From Sorghum bicolor (lineage: Eukaryota > Streptophyta > Magnoliopsida > Poales > Poaceae): a DNA stretch of 64,000 bases. The DNA is taken from assembly GCF_000003195.3 (NCBI RefSeq), contig NC_012870.2, positions 24,916,501-24,980,500 of the forward strand, written 5' to 3'. Positions within the stretch are counted from its first letter, which is position 1. Every line of letters begins with the position of its first letter. A program made the position numbers and the translations under genes. Below are positions 56,701 through 64,000 of the stretch, in pieces. A model generated the notes under the pieces. The model had not been told where the DNA came from. It did not search any database and saw only the letters and a program-made list of their open reading frames with translations.

Positions 56701-57349
56701 GGTAAGAGTGCATCCCATTCCTTGTTACAGAATACCCTGTCGAGCCGAACAAGAGTGGGCCGTGCCCGTCCATTGCTCCAAGTATAACGCCTGTTCTGCA
56801 GTCTGAACTCCATAAGCTCGCTGGCATCAAGGGCACGGCGGAACAGATCCATGAATCTACGATTAATATTGTTGTTGTTTTTGTCCCTCGCCTCGTAAAT
56901 CAAATTGAAATCCCCCAAGCATAACCATGTTGTTCCCATGCCGGCTGACAACCAGTAAGTTCATTCAAGAAGCAGGCCTTCTGGCCGTCATCTGTCGGAC
57001 CGTACACAGAGGTAAGGAGGAAGGAGGTATTGGAGAGCTTCAGCGTTATCCTAAGAGATATGCTGAACCTCTGTCTTGTTGGCGTCTCAGCATGAACCAG
57101 CCTCGGGTCCCAGGCCACGAGGATACCGCCACGGGTGCAGTCAGCCACGAGGTATTCAAAGGATGTATATATTGGCCCTAAGAATTCCGAGGCCAAAAAA
57201 CTGTCCACGGTATCCAGCTTAGTCTCCTGGAGGCAAACAATGTTGGGTCCTGCTTGTTGGATCAAGATCTTCACTGCTTCTCTCCGTGCAGCACAGTTAA
57301 GACCACGGACATTCCAGTTGATCAATTTGATGTCACCCATTGGAAACAA
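53776..57349 (-). pseudogene. LINE ORF2: endonuclease, reverse transcriptase, zf-RVT
   Basis: The endonuclease (57349-56355) shows INWNVRGLNCAARR, CLQETKLDT, TRGGILVAWDPR, SVYGPTDDGQ, LCLGDFNLIYE and SDHSPLLL. The reverse transcriptase (56328-54799) shows ALPGDKAPGPDGFTGTFYK, LIPKKDIAEHATDFRPISL, KLDISKAFDTVSW, RGLRQGDPLSPYLF and the catalytic LSLYADDAVIF. zf-RVT and the C-terminal part (54789-53776) follow, with YTAKSAYNIQF, PRLIWKAWAPPKCKFFLWL and CGLCVRNLETITHLFIDCPF. Damage: frame changes near 56930 and 56345, TAG at 55711-55713, and TGA at about 54799, where related proteins have Trp (CKVAWSL). ORF2 nicks the target and copies the RNA in place. Confidence 0.92.
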
Positions 57350-57688
57350 ACAAACAAACAGCTACAGACCACAAATCCCACCATTTGAACAGCCAGATAA
57401 CAGCCATGAAGAGCCAGCAAACCGTGAACTAAATTGGAAACAAGAAACATTACATCTGCCATGCAGCTACCTCCATCTGTAGCCCAGTACAACAACCAAC
57501 CAGGAAGAAAACACCAACACATAGTAGTCCAGTACAACAGCCAACCACGATCAAGCCACCAACTCAGAGCACAAGCAACATTGCAAACAGAACCAGACAG
57601 AACCGGTTGAGGACCGGCCGGCGCTGACACTAGCCTAGGATACATGGATAGAAACGAGAACTGCTACAAGCTCGATGCATCTGACAGT

Positions 57689-58494
57689 CTAAGCCACCTC
57701 CATCTGTGCCCCACCAGACTCAGCTGCGATCGCCGCCAGCGCCTGGGACAACTCCTTGTTCCCCAGCCTTGTTGCAGCCCTGATGGCCTCTACAGCATTG
57801 TCCGGGAGATCTTCCCCGTACATGTCGAGGTAGGCCGTGACCGCCGCATCCGGTGCCGCTGACTTGCTGTTGATGAAGTTGAGCTCGCGCATGAGCCTGT
57901 GCTGGGCGCGCTCGGCAACCGGAAACGGAGAAGCCCGGGCTGCGAGACGCGTGCTTGAGCGGCTGGGAGCTGCCGCCCGCCTCCTGTTACGGCTGCTGGT
58001 CGAGGCGGTCGGTTCAGGCCTCTGCAGAATTGGGGGTGGCACAGCCTTGAACATACCTGCAGCGAAGGAAGCATAGTCGTCATCACGCTCCGTGCTCAGG
58101 ACCGCATCAGTTGCCTGATCTGTCTCCTGGTTTGGGACGAGCCCGGCCTTTGGGCCCTCAGCACCGGTGGCCACGCCGCCGGAGCCTAGGCTATTGTCGC
58201 TGGCCTGGCCTGGCCTGCCCCATCAATCTCCATCCGTGTAACCAAGTCTGAAATGTCCATCAATAGGTGGTCGGGCCTCTTATCAGACCCCTCGAGCTGC
58301 ACCCCTGGCCCAAACACAATCTCCTTCTGGTATTTCTTAGGCTGGGCCGAGGGTGGGCCAGCCCAGAGCGAGCTCACGGGATGATACTCCGGTGAGCCCA
58401 GCCTTCCGCCGTCGAGGTTGCCGTCGCTGCTGTCGGGCGAATAGCACAGTGGCACGCTGGCTGCAGCGCCCGTGCAGCCGAACTCATGAAGCAT
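57689..58494 (-). pseudogene. LINE ORF1, C-terminal fragment
   Basis: Two frames (58494-58186 and 58174-57689) encode low-complexity sequence and an Arg/Ser-rich linker, then a helical end (MRELNFINSKSAAPDAAVTA, YLDMYGEDLPDNAVEAIRAA). Plant L1 ORF1 proteins have a DUF4283/CCHC part before such a tail; that part is missing. I base the call on position directly upstream of ORF2. Confidence 0.65.
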
Positions 58495-59009
58495 TGGGAC
58501 CGTGCTTCATTTGTGCTTCTATGTAGTTCGAAAAGTGTTTATCAAAACGGTCATTAAAATGGCCACTAACGGAAAATGGTGGTGAGATGTTTTGTTTAGG
58601 GGGTAAATGAAAATTAAACGGCTGATGATTTCAACAGTAAAAATCACAGAGGAAATGATCTAAACGCCCTAAAAAGAATGGAGGTAAACGCTATTGATCA
58701 GGCTAAATGTCTGTTTAGGCGAACACTAGGTAAATCCAAATTGAGTTTTACATGCATAATAACATTTACTAGTAGAAAACAATGACCAACAGGATCCAAA
58801 ATATGCTTCGTTCCAAAGCATTTTGTTTTCCAACTATAAGCTTCATTAGTAATCAGTTGATCCACCTTACTCTGGTCCTGCATATCCAACAGAAAAGAAA
58901 GATGAATTCTCTCTGAAAATTGAAACCATAGCATTGCATGACAACGACACTCTAAGAAAACTAGCACATTATTACCAGTGATCATAACGACATCAGTTAT
59001 CTATCATGC
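58495..59009. other. Intergenic stretch
   Basis: No coding or repeat feature is recognised between the LINE truncation point and the stop codon of the MATH-BTB gene. The right-hand part is presumably 3' untranslated sequence and terminator of that gene. Confidence 0.5.
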
Positions 59010-60788
59010 TTAAAGTGCCGCGAGCTTGGCGATGAGATCTATCAGGACAGATGGGCACATGCTTCTCAGATGGTCCAAACCACCGACCGCCATGACTTGT
59101 TTCAGATGAGCAGGGCAGTCCAGGAAGTCCAGGCATTCCTCCTTGAGCCGTCGGCAATGGTGCTGCTCAGCTAGCGCAAGGATTGTAGCCACTGTTTTCG
59201 TGCTGATGTATCTGCCCAACTTTGTTTCGCACATCAGCCTCAGCTTCTGGATACCATACCCCTCTGCTGCCACAAGCAGTTGCTGCCACATCACATTGGC
59301 ATCGGCATGATCGTCGTTTTCCGATACCTCTTCTTTCTCATCTTCCTTCGTCTCTGGCACAGAATCACTGTAAATGAAAGTGAGCAATAACTTGAACACT
59401 CTTGCTTCCATGTCGTCTATGCGTATGACATCTGAGGCTGTGTCCTTCATCGGGCCCAAGAGCTCAGCCCTGAAAACTGCAGATCTGGCAGCGAGCAAAC
59501 ACCGGTGTGCACGGAACGTCTCACCACCAACCCGAAATGTCACATCCGTTCTCTCTTCAGACAGGAGGAGACTAGACAAATGCTGGTGCAAATCAGATTC
59601 TGGAACATCAAAAACCGGCGGCAGAGCTCCTGCGCCGGAGTCCCTAGTGTTGACATCAATCTTCACGGATGCAAGCTTCCCAATGAGATCTTTCAGAACA
59701 GAGGGGCAGCTACTAACCAAAGGTTCCAAGCCGTCGAGCGCCATTACTTGCTGTAGATTGGCAGGAGATTTGAGGAAATCCAAGCAGGCCTGCTTGAGCC
59801 CTCGGCAATGGTGCTGCTCAGCCAGCGCAAGGAAAGTTGCCACCGTGCTTGTGTTAATGTATGCACACAACTCTTGTTCACAAATCAGTGTCAGCCTTGG
59901 GAGATCATATCTGTCTGCTGCTTAAATCAAGTGCTGCCACATAATCTCGTCTTTCTCTATGTCGTCGACCTCCGGCACTGAATCACTGTATATGAAACCG
60001 AGCAAAAGCTTGAACACTTTTTCCTCCATGTCCCTTACATGCACGACACCGGTGGTGGTTCCCTCCTTCATGGGACCAAAGAGCTGTGCCTTGAAGACAG
60101 CAGATCGTGCTGCGAGGACGCACCGGTGTGCCCTGAACGTCCCGCCCCCGACCTGAAACGTCACGTCGGCGCCGGCGCCGGACTGAAGGAGATCACCGAG
60201 ATCCTGTCGAATATCAGGTGGAGGAGGCAACACATTGCTGACCGGGACAGTGCCGCCGGCTTCGTTGATGTTGACATCCTTGGTGATGACGATGTCGCAC
60301 CTTATGGTGAAGCTATCATTCTTCAGATATTTTGACTTCTCAAAGATCTCTCTTTTCGTTAAATATGGTAGACTGAAACTGTAAGGATAACGGCTAAAGA
60401 ATCTGAGAGTTTGTTTTGCGCCATCAAGCAATGCCGGGCAGTAGTTCTGATTCTGAAGAACCTGATCAACAACGAAACTGAACTCATACTGCACCATCAC
60501 AGGATCGACAACATTACCTTGATCAAGGAAGAGATAAAAGGACATGAAGCCATCCTGTTCTGCTCCGTAGCCATTGGGGTAGCACTGAAGAGTCCACCGG
60601 TAGTCTCCAACTCTGAAATGGCGGGATTCTATGCAATCGCCATTGGGGATGTCCTTCACGAGAGAGGAATACCCATTGACCACTAGGAGGTGGTACCCGC
60701 TGTAGGTGACGGCAGTAGTGGCTGCAGCAGGTTGCGGTGGCCTGACCTCTCCGACGACAGATACGCCGGCAAATGACATGGAAGCCAT
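59010..60788 (-). pseudogene. MATH-BTB-BACK-BTB-BACK gene with one in-frame stop
   Basis: From ATG at 60788 (MASMSFAGVSVVGEVRPPQP) one frame of about 592 codons runs to 59010. Residues about 20-160 are MATH (YHLLVVNGYSSLVKDIPNGD, YLFLDQGNVVDPVMVQYEFS, KNDSFTIRCDIVI). BTB-1 is near 206-285 (ADVTFQVGGGTFRAHRCVLA), then BACK-1 (ALAEQHHCRGLKQACLDFL). BTB-2 is near 413-500 (TDVTFRVGGETFRAHRCLLA) and BACK-2 reaches the end. TAA at 59922-59924 (codon 289) splits the frame just after BTB-1, within MWQHL-AADRYDLP. MATH-BTB proteins are substrate adaptors of CUL3 ubiquitin ligases. The second unit begins with a linker like that before BTB-1, so it looks like a tandem copy that lost its MATH part. A truncated MATH-BTB of 288 residues could still be made. 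Confidence 0.88.
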
Positions 60789-60899
60789 GGTTCCTTTCAA
60801 TACTGAAGACTGAAGATACAAGATGGTGTTGCTCGAATGCGCTGGGACTTGGTAAAGAGAGGCTACAAACACTTGGCTTGACCAAGAACAATGGAGGCA

Positions 60900-60912
60900 C
60901 TTGTATATGTAG
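60900..60912 (-). promoter_or_regulatory. TATA-like box of the MATH-BTB gene
   Basis: The minus strand reads ACTACATATACAAGTG, about 115 bp before the ATG. The same motif is kept in the truncated paralogue near 49947-49957. Confidence 0.5.
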
Positions 60913-60939
60913 TTGTTGATGTCCTGTGTACACACTTGT

Positions 60940-61194
60940 TTGAAATAATATAGCGTTCACAACTCGTCTTGGATCCTTCATTTCCGCGATAGCTGTTTGG
61001 AGACTCTCTGAAACTCCGTCTCTTGGACTTCTGAAGCTGTGGAGTAACTGCTTGGACTCTTCGAGAGTCGGGAATTCACGGTCGCAGAGATTTTTTTTCC
61101 AGCCATTGAGGGAAGCCCGTGGGTCGAGCAGGAAGCAGCGTCTTCACTCCTCGTCTTCGTGCCGTTGGGCGTGTCTATAGCCTCGCCTCCTTGT
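60940..61194. other. 5' flank of the MATH-BTB gene
   Basis: No further gene is seen. The sequence is the likely promoter region, with GACTCTTC and CTTGGACT short repeats near 61020-61070. Confidence 0.4.
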
Positions 61195-61565
61195 TTAGAA
61201 TTTTTTTTTATTTGGACACTTTAAAGGCACTCACAATACAGACTCTATCATAGAGTCTAAAGTTATTTATTACCTCGGATAATGTGGATTTGAAATCTAA
61301 ATAAGACTTGGAGTCTTATTTTTTCTACCTTTTTCTTCAATAAATATGCTGCCACATCAGCAAAATACCATAAATAATATGTAATTAAGTGTCTTGGACT
61401 CTGTGATAGAGTCTTGCATTGTGAGTGCCCTAACACTTTTGTTTGTATTTAAAAATTATTATTCAATCATGGACTATAATTTTAAATATTTATGTAGAAT
61501 TTTTTTTATTTGGACACTCTAACACTTTTATTTGTATTTAAAAATTATTGTTCAACCGTGGACTA
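61195..61565. repeat. Direct repeat, one copy holding a MITE
   Basis: TAGAATTTTTTTTATTTGGA through AAAAATTATTATTCAA occurs at 61195-61475, interrupted by the MITE, and again at 61494-61555 without it. The second copy shows the empty site (GGACACTCTAACAC). Confidence 0.8.
61225..61430. mobile_element. PIF/Harbinger-type MITE, 206 bp
   Basis: The ends are AGGCACTCACAATACAGACT and the inverted form of GGGCACTCACAATGCAAGAC, with TAA duplicated on both sides (61222-61224 and 61431-61433). TIRs reach about 30 bp. The TSD and the CACTCACAATG core resemble Tourist/mPing-type elements. Non-coding. Confidence 0.85.
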
Positions 61566-61983
61566 TCTCTACAACTAAAAATTATGGAAAGGACCCGTCT
61601 ACCACACTCATGGTGAAGCCACAACTCTCATCCCTTTTAGCCATGATAGACTATCCCATCAACTCAGGCCCCACTCACCCATGCATGCAAAATTGTTTTA
61701 GCGAATTTAAAAAAGTCATAACTTTTAAACTGAAGATATAAATTAAATTCCGATTGCACCATTAAATTTCTCATAACAAATCCTTCAAAACAAGATCACA
61801 CATGGATATATTTAGATAAAATTTTATTAATAAATATTTATCTCCACAACTAAAAATTATGAAGATGATCCGTCCACAACTTCCATCCCTTTAGTGGTCT
61901 TTTTTACTGCGCGATGACAAGCTATCCTTGAAAACAAGATCACACATGGATATATTTAGATAAAATTTTATTAATGAATATTT
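61565..61983. repeat. Diverged direct repeats
   Basis: ACAAGATCACACATGGATAT through AATATTTAT occurs at 61788-61842 and 61928-61983, nearly identical over about 54 bp. CACAACTAAAAATTATG also occurs near 61570 and 61847. No gene lies here. Confidence 0.75.
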
Positions 61984-62583
61984 ATAGAGACAATATTCTA
62001 GGTTCAACAGACAATGTTCTATCTTTGTAAAAAAATGTTATCGATTTAGAAGAATAGTATTTAGGTTTTAGGTTTATGAAACTGATATTACAATATACAT
62101 AAAAATACATAAATACATGACATAGATAAAAATAATAAAAAAATCTAGAGTAAAAAACATAAGAAAAAAAATAAAAACACAAAATGGAGAAAAATTTCAA
62201 ATAATGTCAAAGCGTTACTTTTCAAATATCGTAAATATATTTATAGAATATTAACATCACTAAATACATCATAGAACATAATTAAATATATTATACAACA
62301 TCACATCTATTATAGATTACATGTATACTAAGTGAACACCATAAGAAACATCATAGAACATCACATGTATACTACGTAAACGTGACATAACACAACATAC
62401 AACACTAAATATATACTACATTAATATCACATATATATAGAAAAATAAAAATAAAAAAATAAAATTACTAAGAAAAATATATAAAAACAAACATAATTAA
62501 CAAATGATAAAAAGTGCATAGAGCAAATAAAATTAATGAATAATTTAAATAAGGATAAAAATAAGATTAAAAGGAAATAAAAA
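61984..62583. other. A/T-rich intergenic stretch
   Basis: Strongly A/T-rich, with short recurring ATCACAT and ATAGAACAT strings between 62250 and 62440. No gene is seen. Confidence 0.5.
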
Positions 62584-62985
62584 GGTTAATGCCCGTGCGT
62601 TGCTACGGGTTTTAAAATTCATATACTTTTAAGTAATTTTCATCTAACACATGAAAAAAAAATCTTATGGCATCATGATTTCGATTTGGGTAACCAAACA
62701 CCTTGTATAGTAATTAGGGAAAACATAGAAAATCTAAAAAGAAAAAAGAAAAACAAATAGAAGCAAGGAAGAACAATAAAAATAAAACCAAAGGAAAAAG
62801 AAAATAAAAGGTAAAATTAAAACAAGAAAAGAATAAGGAAAGGACAGAAAATAAAATAAAATCAAAAAACAAAAACTGAAAAGAATGAAAAAGGAAGAAT
62901 ATAGATAGAAAAAACAAAATAATAAAACAATAATGAAGAAACATAGAATACGTGGATTTTAAAACCCGTCGTACGGGCATTAACC
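62584..62985. mobile_element. Inverted-repeat element of the GCCCGTGCGTTGC type
   Basis: GGTTAATGCCCGTGCGTTGC and ACGGGTTTTAAAAT on the left pair with ATTTTAAAACCCGT and ACGGGCATTAACC on the right. The 400-bp interior is A-rich and non-coding. TGCCCGTGCG strings are common in grass genomes. Target duplication is not clear, so the class (MITE or other) is undecided. A similar string, AGTGCCCGTGCG, lies at 63171-63182. Confidence 0.6.
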
Positions 62986-63275
62986 TAGTAATTTAAAATA
63001 TTTATCTTGCAAATTATAGGTAAATTATACAATTAGTTATTCTTTTATTTATATTTAATGATTCATGCATACGTCCAAAGATTCAATGTATGGAGAATCT
63101 TATAAACTTTTAGAATTTTAAATACATCTAAACAAGCCTTACTGTATTTATTTAAATAGTATAGTGCCCGTGCGAATATATTTTAGGGATACACATGAAA
63201 ATAACCATAAACAATGATCTGCTCATAAGTCATCAGTATCATGAAAAACATTGATATTAACAAAGTTTTACGCAA
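62986..63275. other. A/T-rich intergenic stretch
   Basis: No gene is seen. It contains TTCATGCATACGTCCAAAGA and nearby strings that recall an interior segment of the MITE at 25015. Confidence 0.4.
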
Positions 63276-63608
63276 TTAGGCCATTTTTTTCAGAATCACG
63301 AGGAGATTCAGAATCCTCAAGGTTTGAAACTCACCTGGCAATGATCTGCTCACAGATCTTCTACCCATCCTTCTTGGGCCACACCCTTGATAAGCCCGAA
63401 TGGCAAGGCAGGCGACTAGATCTAGCCGCGCCAGACGGCCTAAACCATGGCGCCCTTCCTCTTCGGCTCCAGCAATCGCAGCACCCTCCAAAGTGCTCAC
63501 ACACTCCTTGTGCGGCTCCTTCCTGACCATGAGGTCAGACAGGAACATGTTGTCCATATTGGCGCAGGGGCGAAGGTACACTATACGTGGGGGGTGCAAA
63601 TGCACCAC
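63276..63608 (-). pseudogene. Possible exon fragment, unrecognised
   Basis: A GC-rich island encodes a 110-codon minus-strand frame (SDLMVRKEPHKECVSTLEGA, AGAEEEGRHGLGRLARLDL). A splice-donor-like CCAGGTGAG lies near 63330-63340. The start codon lies inside the hAT MITE at 63565, so the frame is not an intact gene. I do not recognise a family. It could be a remnant of a host exon. Confidence 0.3.
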
Positions 63609-63731
63609 TCTAAATTTAAAAAAACAATAGTTTTAGCTTAAATTTCACCATATATGCACCATCTCCTATACAAGTATATGCACCCACAAGGCAAGTGTAC
63701 CACCCTTCGATTTACTCTAGCTTCGCCACTG
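63565..63731. mobile_element. hAT-type MITE, 167 bp
   Basis: The ends are CAGGGGCGAAGGTACA and, inverted, CAGTGGCGAAGCTAGA. The flanks are TATTGGCG (63557-63564) and TATTAGCG (63732-63739), an 8-bp duplication with one mismatch. CAGNGGCGAAG ends and 8-bp duplications are typical of hAT MITEs. Non-coding. Confidence 0.85.
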
Positions 63732-63845
63732 TATTAGCGTACACCTGTCGATGGGAGGGTAACATCCCAAGTGATGACAGGACGGGCAGGCTGCCCGTGT
63801 GCATCTTCTTGGTTTGCTCAAGGCTTTCGAGGATGAGGAGGGTGG

Positions 63846-64000
63846 CACTACAGGAAACACGAGCTTTTGGCTAGGGCCTAGCCTTTGCCGAGAGCTAGGT
63901 CATCCTCTCGGCAAAAAGCCTTTGCCGACAGCCAGGCTCTCGGCAAAGAGGGGCTCTAGGCAAAGGTCAGCTTTGCCGAGGGGCTCTCGGCAAAGGCACG
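63846..64000 (+). mobile_element. Left end of a second CACTA element
   Basis: CACTACAGGAAACACGAGC begins the terminal repeat, followed by TTTGCCGAGAGC-type subterminal repeats in both orientations (TTTGCCGA, CTCTCGGCAAA). This is a common grass CACTA family, different from the one at 13391. The window ends inside the element. Confidence 0.88.

Larger units (their letters stand above)
53658..58494 (-). mobile_element. L1-type LINE, 5' truncated
   Basis: On the minus strand the order is the C-terminal part of ORF1 (58494-57689), ORF2 with endonuclease, reverse transcriptase and zf-RVT (57349-53776), a short 3' untranslated part and an A run (T run on the plus strand at 53658-53665). This is the plant L1 layout. 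The 5' end of ORF1 and the promoter are missing. Target duplications could not be recognised. ORF2 has frameshifts and stops, so the copy is dead. Confidence 0.9.

Noticed and set aside
59374..60156. Plus-strand frames of up to 183 codons opposite the MATH-BTB gene
   Set aside because: Shadows of the minus-strand coding sequence with no domain of their own.

Overview
This is plant nuclear DNA, almost certainly from a panicoid grass of the Sorghum, Saccharum or Miscanthus type. The evidence is a Sirevirus-type Copia element whose LTRs are rich in CACCGGAC/GTCCGGTG palindromes, Gypsy elements with an Athila/Tat-like primer site, CACTA elements, Tourist-like MITEs and expanded MATH-BTB genes. 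The species is an inference. I found no tRNA or rRNA gene, no CRISPR array and no bacterial-style operon.

Layout. Positions 1-49307 are one Russian-doll nest. A MATH-BTB paralogue (remnant 49308-49837, minus strand) abuts an old LTR-like repeat (1-1517 and 49089-49307). That repeat was split by a Sirevirus-like Copia element (1518-49088, minus strand, 5-bp duplication GTAAC). Three elements then entered the Copia element: Gypsy-1 (about 3745-25600, plus strand, in the accessory ORF), a hAT element (28894-33193, 8-bp duplication CAAGGAGC) and Gypsy-2 (35193-43502, minus strand, 5-bp duplication ATCTT, between integrase and reverse transcriptase). The right LTR of Gypsy-1 was in turn split by an 11.5-kb CACTA element (13391-24871, 3-bp duplication ATT) and a Tourist-like MITE (25015-25257, duplication ATA). 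Without its passengers the Copia element is about 13 kb.

Positions 49308-64000 are less dense. They hold a dead L1-type LINE (about 50400-52140, plus), MITE remnants, a short telomere-like tract (53022-53073), a second 5'-truncated LINE (about 53658-58494, minus), the best host gene of the window (an unusual MATH-BTB-BTB gene, 59010-60788, minus, with one in-frame stop), several MITEs, and the left end of a second CACTA element (63846 to the window edge).

How the parts relate. The Copia order on the minus strand is LTR, primer site, gag, protease, integrase, reverse transcriptase-RNase H, accessory ORF with its own TATA box, polypurine tract, LTR. Gypsy-2 encodes only gag plus two tandem aspartic-protease-like units, yet its LTRs are nearly identical, so it was recently mobilised by another element. 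Gypsy-1 has related LTRs and 3' region and carries RT-RNase H, but has lost most of integrase and its leader plus the start of gag. The CACTA element has two minus-strand genes, TNP2 and a Transposase_24/Ulp1-protease fusion, each preceded by a TATA box and a block of the same palindromic repeats. Most element genes are damaged. The least damaged are the Copia RT-RNase H, the Gypsy-2 gag and the hAT transposase (one apparent frameshift).
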